Positions 1 to 12,200 of a stretch of 64,000 nucleotides of DNA are shown in pieces. Source of the DNA: Leptobrachium leishanense (Eukaryota; Chordata; Amphibia; Anura; Megophryidae). Position numbers and translations under genes: made by a program. Location: assembly GCA_009667805.1 (NCBI GenBank), contig RXON01001665.1, positions 1 to 64,000 on the forward strand, in the 5' to 3' direction. The stretch's first letter is position 1. The number at the start of each line of letters is the position of its first letter. The notes beneath the pieces were generated by a model, which saw nothing but the letters and a program-made list of their open reading frames with translations, did not search any database and was not told where the DNA came from.

Positions 1-157
1 CCACCTCATTAGTGCGATGATCCTTTATATGCGGCCGGCGGGCCAGGCGTGCAGCTGGGTAGCGCGGGTGCTAGAGAACACCCTCGGGGCTGATTCGGCT
101 CTGGGCTGGTTAGGGTGTTCCCAGGCACACCCGGCACACCCCGTGCGCACGCCTATG
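1..157. mobile_element. Right end of the 9-kb hAT element, copy A
   Basis: Bases 1-157 equal 43153-43309, the right terminus of the hAT described at 34275-43309. The terminal inverted repeat ends TGCGCACGCCTATG at 157 and is followed by the 8-bp target duplication CGTGGGGT (158-165), the same octamer found next to both ends of the intact element. The rest of this hAT copy would lie left of the window. Confidence 0.85.
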
Positions 158-1473
158 CGTGGGGTAATGATCGCTGTTTTATGATATGCCTGAAAGTTCT
201 TACATCTTGTGAGTGCGATTCTGTAGGGGCACTTCAATTCATCTATGCTATTGTATGCACTATGATGGTTTTTAATGTGTTACCTCTCTAGATTCCCAAT
301 CATTTTTTATTTCATGCTGTATCAAGATGCCCAGGGAAGAGAAGTCAGGGAATATTGAGGTTATATTTCTGATATATACTGTTTGTCACACCACGGTTTT
401 GTGTTGTATGACTAGCCTCCTTCCTACTGGCTATGGGCCAAGATTCTATCTGGGGGTTTGCCCAGTCAATCCAGGATTTATGTTGAACGGTGTTTTGGCA
501 TCCTGGTGGGCACACCTAAATTATTGTGGGCATGTTTTCCAGCATGTAGGCTGAGGAGGGGGGGGATTTCTCTAAACAGCCAGATTAAAATAAGTGTTAC
601 CTAGTGGCTGTAGACTGTCTATTGTTTTATGCAGTTTGAATGTCCCTTCCCTTGTCCTGTTATTGGATCTGTTGATCTTATCTGTGTTTTATTCATGAAG
701 AGGGGTTAACCTCTATTGCTGATATCTGTATGTCTGTTTGAGTAAAGAGTAAATTCTGCTGCTGTTACTCTGAAAACTGATCTTGCCTAGTGAATTGGGG
801 TAAATCATTATTTTTGGAGTTTGTGTTCCTGCCCTAACTGTTACTGGTTCTGCATGGTAACTTAGAGAGGTTTGGGCTGAGGTTTCTGGATTTTGGATTC
901 CAGCTTGTAGAAAGCTAAAGTCTGACGGAGACGCACAGTCTGGGTGCCAGGCGGTCCGTCACGTTGGCTGGCAGCTTGATGGGATCTGCTTTCTCCATTG
1001 AGCAGTCCAAACCATCACCGAGACACATCATCAAGAGACCCTGGTAGAGTGGAGGTATTCCCCACAGTCATGGAAGTGGAGTTTCGAGCGCAAGGAATGG
1101 AAGCGCCCAACCAGCACAGAGAGCCTGATTCTGCCCAGGGTGGGCTGGGGGTGAGAGACTCTGTCCAGTGGAAGCTCTGGAGTGATGTGCTGGAACTCAA
1201 GCAAGACTCTACTTACCTGGAGTGAAAGATTCTGGATAAAGTGGGACCTGCGAGTGCCATTCCTGGGAGTGGAGCCATAGGAAGAAAGACTGTCCAAGCT
1301 GGAGAGCCTGCTCCAGACAGAGCTATGGCTGGACGATGGGAACCGAGCGGTAGAATGGTGCGCCACCCAGATGCATCAGAGGCCATGGGGAAAGGATCCT
1401 ACAGAGGGCTATGACCTCGGCGGCCCAGGATTAGTATTTGACACTCTCCAGGATGACCCCTCCTTTGGGAGAT
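158..1473. other. Repeat-derived flank; weak Harbinger-like and LTR-like traces
   Basis: No intact gene is seen. Around 440-560 a degraded reading frame resembles the C-terminal part of a PIF/Harbinger-type transposase; it is clearer in copy B at 43610-43723. Around 700-1000 there is text reminiscent of an LTR and leader (a run of AGTAAA-type signals, then a G-rich stretch), but I could not pair it with a second LTR. The remainder to 1473 is moderately GC-rich with short open frames on both strands that I do not recognise. Confidence 0.35.
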
Positions 1474-1476
1474 TGA

Positions 1477-1916
1477 GGCTAGGGTCAGACGAGCGTGATT
1501 TCTACGGACTGTACGTCCGTGCACACGGACGTACGTCAGTACGGAAGACGCAGTAGTGGCCACACAGTCCGTTTATTCACTGACGTATATTTTGACGGAT
1601 GTAGGAGAGAAAATAAAATAAAAAGCAAAACCATTTTGTCCGTGAAAAATACTGGACGTTTAACTGTCTGACCACGTTCCATCACTCACACACAAAGCTA
1701 TGCAGACGTTGCGGACGCAGCGCACTTTGTGCGGCCGTTCTAGGGGTTGTACGTTCTTGCCTGCCTTGCGTCCGGTGGCCGCGGCCATTGTGCGTCCGCA
1801 GTTCAGTGCGGACGTACTTCGTGTGTCGGGCTCCGATGGGCTTTCTGTCATGCTATCATGGACGTACTTTTAGGCGCAATCACGGACGTGAACACTACGC
1901 TCGTCTGACCCCAGCC
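1477..1916. mobile_element. MITE, GGCTAGGGTCAGAC family, copy A
   Basis: The element begins GGCTAGGGTCAGACGAGCG and ends with its near-perfect inverted complement. It is flanked by a 3-bp direct repeat TGA (1474-1476 and 1917-1919). The interior is rich in ACGTCCGT/ACGGACGT palindromes and CpG, unlike the AT-rich surroundings, and contains no transposase. A 3-bp target duplication of T-N-A type fits the PIF/Harbinger superfamily, but that assignment is inference. Confidence 0.8.
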
Positions 1917-1919
1917 TGA

Positions 1920-2835
1920 GCCGTAACCTGGACGTTCCTTCCACTCTCAAACCGCTCTTGTGACCGCAGCCTTAATCAGCCTTCATCCGCTGCATCTGAC
2001 CATCATAGGACGATTTCAGACAATTTGTTGTGATTACAACAGACTAGTGATCATAACCATTTGAAGATGATTTTGTCAGAGGAAATCGGATCATCTGGTA
2101 CACTTTACATTTAAAAAAAAGATGAATTGTATTAGTTAAATCGCCGTGCGCAGCAGGGAAATTGCCCCATAGAGAAGTGATTCAGTGTGAGGCTCAAAGG
2201 ATTGAATGTAAAAAAATATTTCTGTTTTTATTGATCCGTTTTATTTTTTTTTAAAAAGCAGCAAAATGCATTTTTTTTTTTTTTATGTATGTTTCTGGAT
2301 TTTTTTTGGTGAAATTTTAAAAAAAGAAATCGGAACCCAAAACGAAAAGCCTTTTTTTTCCTCTCGCTGGACGCATCTTTTTTTTTTTTTCTCTTTGAGC
2401 TGGCTGCAGGCAGCAATGCTGTCCTAGATGCTGAAACCTATTTCAGCACCAAGGACAGGGGGATAACTTTCCTCTCCGCAGTCTTCGGGGAGAATTCTCC
2501 CCCACCCCCTCTGCTTCGGCTGTGCTGGACGGGGGCTGTACTTGGTACTGAAACTCCGTTTCAGCGCCAAAGACAGATTCCCCCCCCCCCCCCGCAGGGT
2601 TTCTAGTTTTTTTTTTTCTGTTCAGGGGCCTGTCCATCAGCCGACCTGGGTTATCCAAAGACGCTTCCAGTGGACGTCCCTGATTGCCAAGTCGATCACC
2701 GGACTACAGTGCCAGTGGACGCCAAGCCTGAAGCAGTTTTCTTTCAACGCTAGACCCCCATATCAGCATCCTAATGGTGAGGGCGTGTGCTAACAGGATA
2801 TACGGTCGACAGCAGGAGCATACCTACAAGGGGGG
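1920..2835. other. Low-complexity intergenic stretch
   Basis: No gene is seen. From about 2220 to 2400 the strand carries several poly-T runs, and 2580-2595 is a C homopolymer. A motif running AATGTAAAAAAATATTTCTG near 2205 recurs near 25250, so part of this is a dispersed repeat. The same content recurs in copy B at about 45049-45965. Confidence 0.5.
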
Positions 2836-2839
2836 GCCT

Positions 2840-3345
2840 TTTCTGAAACAATTTCTCTCAAATATCTAGGTATGTGGTTAGACCCAAATCTATCCTTTGG
2901 CCCCCACATCGAAAAACTCATCTAAACTTTACCTCAAACTAGATGCCCTGTACAGAAACAAATCCTTCCTGAGCCCCGTGGTAAGAAAACAGATTGCATT
3001 CAATAGCCGACATAAGCATTTATTGTACAGAGTATGCAGCAGCACCGCAAACACACCTCCATAAACTTACTACATAGTACAAAGCAGCAGAATGAGTTAC
3101 ATTGTGTAACTACATGACCCACCATTGTGACATGTTAATAGCGCTAAACTGGCTGTCGCTGGAATCTAGAAGCACCCAGCAGTTCCCTCATCCTATAAAC
3201 TCCCATCCAGGACCTGCACCTTACTTGCAGTACCACAATACAAAAAGAATTGGCCATTGGGACTACAGGGAGATTCCCAGTGGGCCGATGGCTCTGTGGG
3301 CCATGGAATGCTGGTTCACCGTGCAGCTCGTACTGCCCTTAATGG
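2840..3345 (+). pseudogene. LINE reverse-transcriptase C-terminal fragment, copy A
   Basis: Conceptual translation with stops and shifts gives [17 protein letters not shown] followed by a region of the LYRNKS type. This is the conserved tail of the reverse transcriptase in L2/Rex1/CR1-like non-LTR retrotransposons. It is collinear with a less degraded copy at 12740-13300, so the two belong to one LINE family. It is 5'-truncated, as is usual for LINE insertions. Counterpart in copy B at about 45969-46474. Confidence 0.65.
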
Positions 3346-4438
3346 GTTAGGTGAGAACTTCCTCACCATCTGCAAAACAGACGCAGTCTGCCACAGTCTC
3401 ATATTGGAGCCACTATTAATGTGAGACACGCTGTGCATCTACCTTACGACATGGTGCAGTCAACCTCAGTGCCACTGCGTTTCTTTACCCAATCGCTCTG
3501 CAGTACCTCTGGTTTCTGTAGAGTGAGAGTATATGAACCGACCGGATCATTAAACAATTTGTGTGTTTGCATAATTAAAGTGGGCTGCTCTGGCTGAAGT
3601 CCAGGGCTGTTTTTTGTCCCGGCCCAGCCCTGGGTCCTAGTAGGGGGGGGTAGGCTGACCTGTTCACTGCAGCAGGCATTTGCAAGAGAGTACTACAATC
3701 CTTGATTGGAAACAAAGCGCAAAGAATTAATCAAAATATGGTGACACGAGCAGAACAGGTTTCATACTGCAGAAATAGAATACATGCAGATGTGTCTCTG
3801 GGTTCCCATAGAAAGCCCACGAAACTGAGGAAAAAAAAAATAAAAAATACAAGAATGTAAAAGAAACCTGAGCAGCAACTAAGAGCGTGAGGTTATAATC
3901 ACCATTAGATTACCACGTTCAGGTCTGGATTAAGATCTATATGGGCCTGGGGCTGAGAATTTGTGGCTTTTTTGGAATTTAGTGAAATGGAAACGTTAAA
4001 TAGACCGCCAGGGAGGTTAAGTATTTCAAATTATCGCTCCATTTTTTTGTTTGCGCCCACCCCAAGCAATAGCGAGTGTAGCTCGGGGTTAAATGCCTAT
4101 GTTGGAAGTGGTAACCTGAGCAACACTTGGATGCTGCTGGATACATCACCGCTCCTTTGATGTCCCCAGCTGTCCGACGATCGTGACCTAATACTTCATG
4201 GTTCCCTCACGAGAAGGAATCCAGGAAGTAAGTCACGATCGCCAGAGGAGACTGCAGAGATCAGCTAGGGAGTGTACGGAGAGGTGATGTATCTAGCTTG
4301 CGTGTGGCTCAGGGTTACTGCTTTCAGTAGTGAAATTTAACCGAGGCACACGCCCTGGCCTTTCTGGGGATACCTCACATGACCCTGTAGCTGCTATGGA
4401 GTGAGATACAGGGGTCCAAATGCCAATCAATGCAGACT

Positions 4439-4607
4439 CAGGGTTATGCAGAGGTGAAAACCAGGAGAATTGACCGCAGTGAAAAGTTTAGGTCAAAATA
4501 GCCAAACTAGAAAAATGCTCCCATTTCACACCTTTTGAAGTCAGCCATTATCACCTAGAATTTTCACCTCCAGTCATTCTCCTGGTTTTCACCTCTGAAC
4601 AACCCTG
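4439..4607. mobile_element. Short foldback MITE (CAGGGTTAT family), copy A
   Basis: The 169-bp element starts CAGGGTTATGCAGAGGTGAA and ends with the inverted form (TTCACCTCTGAACAACCCTG). Internally it holds TTTAGGTCAAAATAGCC on one arm and the approximate complement on the other, so the whole unit can fold. Relatives lie at 7751-7906, 24685-24866 and 24953-25134. Confidence 0.8.
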
Positions 4608-5665
4608 ATAGTTATCCTTTCTCTGGGCATATTCTGGGGCATGGACCTGCTGCTCCAGCCTCTAGGTAAACCTGGCCCTGACCATGTCTGTTATGAATAT
4701 AAGCGTTCTGAGTACAGTGACATGATCACATGTTAGTTTAGAAAGAGCCAGTGCAAATAGGAAGACTTGCAGTTCAGAAACATCTGGGGCTGGAGGTCAA
4801 GATCCTTGCTCTTTAGAAGTCTTTTTATCAAGTCTCTTTATTAAGTCTTTTTAGAATCCTTTTAAAATTGCAACAGCTTTTTTTTAAAAAAAATTTAAAC
4901 TGGTCTGAAGACTTGTTCTTGTCAAACCCCTTGGCATAGGAAAGCATTAGAAATAGCAGGAACAGTGACAGACATACCCATGGCTTAAGATTCCCATTTA
5001 GGTATGTCCAACTTTGAGTGTTTATGTCCTTTAAAATAACCAGGTTAATACATGGCATGAATATTCCTCATACCAAGATTAAGCCATAGCCAATCACAAT
5101 GGAGGAACAGCGGAAGCTGTCTTCCACTTGACATGACAATTACAAGATGTTTGAGAGGCATTAACTCCATTCAGCCTTGAGTGCCAATTAATAACTTTTG
5201 AAAAGACTTTAAACCTCGAAAAAAACAAACGCTACAGTGGTTACCAAAAAGGCACCTTAACAGATGGCATACATCCACAAGTATGCAAGTCCTCACTTTT
5301 TATCTCCGTGGAAGCCAACAAGAAGCAATTCAAGAGCTCCAGTGAGGAAAAAAGCAAAATGTTTTGGTTTATTGTAAATACAGGAATCGAACAAGTCTTG
5401 CTAGTGATCTTGGATCGAAGAACTGATGTTTACGCATCATGAATAGGGGGCGCAGTCCACAAGTCTCTTTTAAACAACCCAAACGTTACCATAGACTAGA
5501 CAGATCTGTCCCCATTTCAGATCTAGAGTGTCTTAACGTGTGGTCTGGAAAACCTTTTGAAGAACCAGCCCAGGTAAATGACTTTGTGGAAACAATGTTC
5601 CATTACATTTCCTGATGGTCTTGTATGGGACAGATATTTTCTGACACGAGACAGATTATAAAGGC

Positions 5666-5671
5666 TTTATT
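5666..5671 (-). terminator. Serpin copy A poly(A) signal
   Basis: Reading the minus strand, AATAAA lies about 145 bases past the TAA stop of the serpin (5815-5817). It is the first canonical hexamer after the stop and so the likeliest polyadenylation signal. A second AATAAA at 5368-5373 could give a longer 3' UTR. Confidence 0.6.
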
Positions 5672-5814
5672 TAGCTCTTTGTGCAAATGTCACTTCCTAC
5701 ATACAAATTAGTGCCGATTATGTTTAAATCCATACAATTACAGCATGCATTTTTCCATAAATAGTTGCATAGCTTTGCTTCCAAATTCCTACAATCTTGT
5801 TTTCCCTTGAAGCA

Positions 5815-6213
5815 TTAGGGAGAAGCATATCGGCCACAAAATAAAATGTGGCGACTTTGTGTGTGCATGATGAAGAAGAGGAATGGGTGGTCACAAATAA
5901 TAGTGGGTTCTAAACTCTCCAGCTTGACGATTGCAGCCGTGGCAGCTGCAGCTTCTGTGCCTTCTTCATTCACTTCCACAAAGGACTGGTGGATGACCTT
6001 GGACAGCACCAATTTATGATTTGCTGACATAGCAGAGAAGTCTGCTTTTCCTTCTTCAAATGCATCCGATATGCCCATGCGGGTAAGGACAGAGTTCAGG
6101 TCATAGTTTTCTTCAAGTTTAAATTTGGGAAAATGCAGACTCATTTCTGTTGGGTCCATCATTTCTGGGTTTGTCCACTGCAAAAAGTTCTCGTAGGTTA
6201 GATCTCTTTCCAA
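5815..6213 (-). CDS. SERPINB6-like: Serpin copy A exon 7 (terminal, reactive loop)
   Basis: Terminal exon, residues 245-376 and the TAA stop at 5815-5817. It holds [24 protein letters not shown], the [16 protein letters not shown] hinge, the variable loop [12 protein letters not shown] and the C-terminal HPFLFFI and FCGRYASP. The acceptor is TTTCAG. Primed-side loop length is about two residues shorter than in typical SERPINB6, so the P1 assignment (Glu343) carries some doubt. Confidence 0.94.
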   Translation of the reverse strand: MERDLTYENFLQWTNPEMMDPTEMSLHFPKFKLEENYDLNSVLTRMGISDAFEEGKADFSAMSANHKLVLSKVIHQSFVEVNEEGTEAAAATAAIVKLESLEPTIICDHPFLFFIMHTQSRHILFCGRYASP

Positions 6214-9200
6214 CTGAAACAAAAAACACATTATTTCTTTTTGATGTATTAATAAAGATTTAAAATTGGCAGTGTAGGCATCCTAGATAATGATTATGGA
6301 TACCAGTCAAGAGGGCTGGATAGCTTTTTTTTGGGGGGGCATGCATTCTAGACAGTGTGAGCAGGTTTTGTTGGACAAGTGGCATTTTTGCTAATTAGCG
6401 TTAATATTCTGAATTGCCCATGTCTGTTAACGATACAAAAGAACAATTCCAACTGAATGGCTGCAGATTTGCCCAGTGTTTTAACTTTGTAAGGAGCCAG
6501 AATCTAAAAGGAAAACCTGAAGACAGGTTGAAAGCAAACAATATTTATGACACCGGACAATTGAAAGGTTGCAGTCGCAGATGGTGAGGACACTTGCAAA
6601 TCTGCTTAGTGTCTTTCTAGCAGAGTCCAAGACCAAAAGAAAATGAAAAACTGGAGGTGCAGTATCAAAAGGAGCAAGTGTGGTGCAATATTGACAAGAT
6701 TGCAAGTAATCAACATGAAGCACATAAGCTTCTATGAACAAATGAGTTGAATACAGTGGCATGATTACATTGCAGTTCAGAAAGTCAGATGCGGGCTTTA
6801 TCTAGAATATACAAAAAAGGCAAGATTTGCAGTTTGGACGAGTGAAACGAGATGGCAGAGTCAAGAAGCACAAAGCGGCCAGAATGGAAGAATAGGTCAA
6901 GTAATTGAGCGACAATTTGTATTCCAAAAAGATGGATTGAATCTAGAAGAATCTTGGGAGAGTAAAAGAAACTCCGAACAGTGCAGAGTATGTCACCCAA
7001 GAGTGGTACTAGAAAATAGTGATTATGTGTTGATCAAAAAAAAAAACATGACCAGGCATTAAATACACAAAAGCCATTCTGCAAATTTGGGCCATTACAC
7101 ATTTACAATGCTCTACAGAATCTGTAGAATTATTGCACAGCTGCAATTACAGTTGATTAGAGATTTAAATGAATGCGAGCATCATTTAACTGGACAACAG
7201 TGCTCAATTTTCCATATCTCATCTATGAAATACCCCAATGTTAAATACATAACCAAGGCTGAAATCACCAGGTCATGCATAACTAAAAAATAATTTCAAA
7301 TCAGCTTTCCATGAAGCCCAGAGTTGGACTCCAGTGGAGTGCAACATATCCGTTTGATTTGCCGATTGAGATCATGGGGCGTTTGGATCTAGCAGAATTT
7401 CCCATTTCTGCAAAGCAAGATTACAAGGTTCTAAAGTCATCTTTGCAGGATGGTTCATGGACAGGATTTGAACAGTGATGTAAATGCTCCATGTATGTTG
7501 CAGATTAATTGGACTAGAAGTACCTTTCACCATGACAAGGACACACATGAGATGGACTTTAATAAAAGGCAAGGGTGTCCAGAGTGGTGTTGAAGCACCA
7601 AGAGGAAGACCCCTTAAGAGATCATACCAGACCCCAAAGACAATGAGAGGAAGAGGGGGGGGGGGACAGACTACAAAAGGGAAAATGATTAACTGCAGAG
7701 AGGGGGGGGGGGGTTCAAAAGTATGCATTGAATAACCCTGTAAGTGATTGGAGAGGTGAAAAGCAGGAGAATAGAAGTTTCACTTCTGCCAGGTCAAAAA
7801 TAGCCAAACCAGAAAAATCCCATTTATCCAACTTTCCAAATCAGCTATTTTGACCTAAAATTTTCCATTCTCCAGTCATTCTGCTTTTCACCTCTGAATA
7901 ACCCTGCAAGTTTGCTGAGGAACTCAAATTCCTTAGTTTCCAACTCATGAAGCAACTTCTGTTAGATAAGAAACTGCAGTTTTTATTTGCATATTATAAA
8001 AAGAACACTGAATCACTTTGGATCTTCCCTCTGCTCCTGGTAAACCATAAGCAGTATACAATTAGAAGGTAGAGGGTAATCCTACAACGAATTAAAATCA
8101 CTTAGTATTTGAATCAATACAGGCACATCAAAAAACAAGATCGTTATCACCGTTCCATGGGTGCCTAGGACCTGGGGTATGATTTCCTCCACAGCTGGTG
8201 CACTTCAGGAACAGTCAGCCAAGACCAAAGTTTCTCCAAAGGATTTAATTAATAAAAATAAAGATAAGACTGCTCACGCTCGATGCATTTTGTCAAAAGG
8301 CTTCATCAGGAGCAGTATGTGCAGTCATAAGTACATGGTTAAAAAAATCTAAGTGTACACTTTCAAATACTGTTCATTTAACATGCACCTCTAAGTGATT
8401 TTAATTCGTTGTAGGATTACCCTCTACCTTCTACTTATGTTTATAATAAACTGATTCCCCACAAATCATTAGTTTCACCTTGCAGAACCTACAGATTACC
8501 ATGACCTTCATGCAGACCAAAATGTCTGGCAAAAAGTACAAGTATGTTACACATTGTACATTTAATGTCTGCAGGTATACTTGAAGGTTGAAAGCAACAT
8601 GAACGAGTCAAAAAGGTATCTGAAAGAAATACCAAAAATCCTCAGTGTATAGAAATTCCACAGGTTTCTCCATTTAAAAGGACGGCAGCCTTCTGTAATG
8701 AATGTGACATTTTCTTGTAAGCATTTAAAACCATTGTTTATTTTGGTTCTTATTGAAGGGCAGTAAGCCATGAGGACCCAGGAGGATCTAAAAGCCGATT
8801 CCCAGATAACTACAAAAACCAAGCCCCTGTCAACGTGAAGTAGGAAATAGGCAAAACACCTAACGGTACACACTCGCCACCCAGGACATAATTGAAGAGA
8901 AATCTCAATGTATCCTTCCTGGTAAAAAGGCTCTCAAATTATGCTAAAGATTAGAGCAGACTCCGTGCCACCATGTAAGCTGAAATGCCAATACAGCGCA
9001 AAGCTTTACGATTTGGCATTCTTGAAGCCTGAGATTGCAGTCTGATGCAGCTTTGAAATGGTGTGAAAAGAAAATTAAAAAGGCGTTTTAATTCATGAAC
9101 ATTTATGCCAAGAAACCACAGAAAGCCAGATTACATGTGGGGTAGTGTTGCACAAGTAGAGATTTAATTCACGTATGGCAATCCACACATTTTACCTTTT

Positions 9201-12200
9201 CAAGGCCAGTGGTAGAATCTTCTATGTCATTAGGGAGCAATATTATCATGCTGAGCTCTTTCTTGACATATGGCAACTCAATGACTTGGGTCAGCAAGTC
9301 CGGAATATAATTCATCTGATATTTTGCTTTCTTGTACATCATTTGTACAGGTTTGGTGTCATTCTAGAAGACAAAGAAAAGAGTAGCGGTGGACAAGTCA
9401 TTAAATCCTATGGACTGCAAGGGAATCAGCAATATATGCACTCCAACCATTATGATTGAATTGATGTTGCAATAGGTACATTTCTTGCAAGGGAACCTAA
9501 CTAGGGGCCCTATGCCAAGGTTTGTGCCAAGTTAACAGGAGCTGTTGTACATTTAACTGCATAGACCAATGGTTCTGTTACGTTTATGACAGCTCATTAA
9601 GTGAACACCAACCTTGGAAGAGGGCCCTAGGGCTTCATACACTTTATAAGCAAGTATGTGGTTTATAAACGGCTGAATCAGAAAGTTTTAGATTACACTT
9701 GTGTGATTAAGAGCAGAGCAAATAAGTGCTTGCTGGGTACAGCTTTATGGGATATATTCAGTTCCCAGGTCTGGTCAGACCAAGTATAATCTTAAATGCT
9801 TACGGCGTGCAAATTATGCAGCAGCATTACAGTTTCTATATAACAAATCAAAAACTGGGCTCGCTTCTAATCTGCAGTCCTTGCAAGTGCACCAATCATG
9901 CCCAAAACAACTTTAGCTCGTTTATACTAGCCAACCTGCTGACAGGTGGATTTTATCAAAGGGATTGAAAGAATCTGAGCTTCTTGTTTGCCATCAGTGC
10001 TGTGGCATGGAGCATGAGGTGTGATTTAGGACTTCCACAGCAGGAAAACACTCCCCAGAGCTACCATCTGATCTCAAAGTCTCCAGAGAGACCGACACCG
10101 CTTCTCTACCTTTGCCCCTGAATATATCTTGGGTAGGGTTAATACTTGAACCATACCCTACAGCGCGGTGATCTGCTGGTAAATTAAGATGCTGATTCAG
10201 GTGGTGTTGCAGCTCAGCTGTGGAGTGAAAGATGAAAACCAACCTGAGCTGCTAATATAAGTGTCAGTGCTCGCCGAACACATACACTGGTTCTCTTTTA
10301 GAGGCAACCATGTTAAGTAGCTGATTAAGGCTAGGGTCAGACGAAAGCAGTTGTAACGTGCGTTTAGACGCACAAAATCACGGCCATGCTAGCAGCAAAT
10401 GACGTCCATTGCCAGGGAACACACGAAGTATGGCCGCGCAACGCAAGTGGCAAACGAACGCATTTTTTCTAGAACGTCAAACCTCTAGTACGGACGTACA
10501 GAGTGCGCTGCGTCCGCTAGAGGAGTGTGTGCAAGATTGGGAGACGTCAGACGCTGCTAATGTCCGGCCAACATAACGTCCAGACACAAAAAGTGTTTTA
10601 TTGATGATCCGTACAAAATCACGGGCGAAAAGGCGCATCGTATGACCGCTATTGCGTATTCTGTGAAAAAAAATGCGTCAATTCGTTCGAACGCACTTTT
10701 TCACAGACGACGCGAAAAAAATGCGTTAGTCTGACCCTAGCCTAAAAGCTAAAAAAAAACCCTGACAAAACTCCATTTGAATAAAAAGGTTTATGGAGTT
10801 AATTAAATTGCAACAAAAAAACAAAGCTCTAACAGATGGTGGATACAATTTAAACAAGTTTAGATTTTATTAACACATGACAATGTGCCACTAGCAAAAC
10901 CTACTGCAATGCTGTGTAAAGTCTGAGTAAAAGGGGCACATCTCCCTTGTTAAGAGCAGCAAGACCAGGCCTATGAAATTCTGAATATAAATTTGATGTA
11001 CCTTGTTGATTCGGAATGGCATTTCTTTAGTGGCTTGCTTGTCGAATTGTTCTGCCCAGTTCCCTTTAAAGTAAATTGCGTTCACAAGTACTAGCCTGGT
11101 CAGATCATCCACACTGCCGCTTGGTAGTAGGTTCTGGATTTTACCTGCATGAATAAAGAAAATAAAAATTTAACAACTACTCTTCGTTGATATGCAAGAA
11201 CCTTATCAGAGCCAATGTGCTTTCGATCACTGGTTAATTTTAACTGAACATTACTCTCCAACAGGAACGAACATTTAACAGATTTCTCACCTGCCACCAT
11301 GGAAAAAAACAAGGCGGTTATTGCCCTCAGCCTGGTAGTACAAATTTGTTTTACATCTGCAAGCTTACTTTTACTACTAGAAAAATGGCTTTTTATTTTC
11401 CCAGAGCTAGCAAAACCTACTGCATAATCTGCAATGCTGTGTGAAGTCTGAGTAAAAAAGGGTCACGCCTCCCCTCAAAATGTACCAGATTTCAAATTTG
11501 ACCACAGGGAACCTCTAGATCAGTGGTTCTAAACCACGGAACTTGAGTACCCCTAACATGCCAGGTTAAGGATTCCCTTGGGGAAATGCAGACCGAATGC
11601 TGCAATCACTGAGCAGCAAATCAGATCACCTGTGCTTCAGAAATTTGAAAAACCTGGCCTGTGGGGTGGAAACTGACCACTTGTCTGCGGTTGGGAACCA
11701 CCTCTAGATTACTGGTTCCATGAATGATCAGTGCTCATTGAAAATGGCGGATTGCATGCACATGAACAAAAATGGCTAAAGCCCAATACGTCAATGAAAG
11801 TCTAAATGACATTGCAAACCCTAGAAATTGTAATTACCTTTGAGAGCAGCCAGTTGGGAGTGGATGGGGGGGGGGGGTTAAACCAAACCTTGCAACACCT
11901 AGATGTAGCAAATTCCTTTTATTATTTTGTTGGATACAACACCACCCTGATTGCGAAGCTGACAGATGACATGCATTCAGAAAGGCCACACAGGTCAGGC
12001 CCCAAATGCAAAGACCCTGTATCAGAAATTCAGTTCTAGATCAGTGCCTGTCGGTATTTAACAAAGAATTGTGCTGGCAAGTGCAAAACCTGTCGCAACC
12101 CTAATCAATGGCAGCTGGATACAAACCCAAACTCTGAAAGACTGAAGGTGGTACCCATCCATAAGAGGGGTGACAATACTGGTTTCCAGCTACTGTCCAA

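Noticed and set aside
700..1000. Possible retroviral or gypsy LTR end and primer-binding region
   Set aside because: The wording is suggestive, but I found no partner LTR, target duplication or internal coding region. It is noted only as a weak trace.
998..1366. Overlapping open frames of 75-111 codons on both strands, kept in copy B
   Set aside because: Copy B has an in-frame 15-bp difference and otherwise the same text. There is no recognisable domain, no splice context and both strands are open, so coding is not supported.
2228..2416. Lysine-rich 62-codon frame
   Set aside because: It is produced by poly-T runs read on the minus strand and has no features of a real protein.
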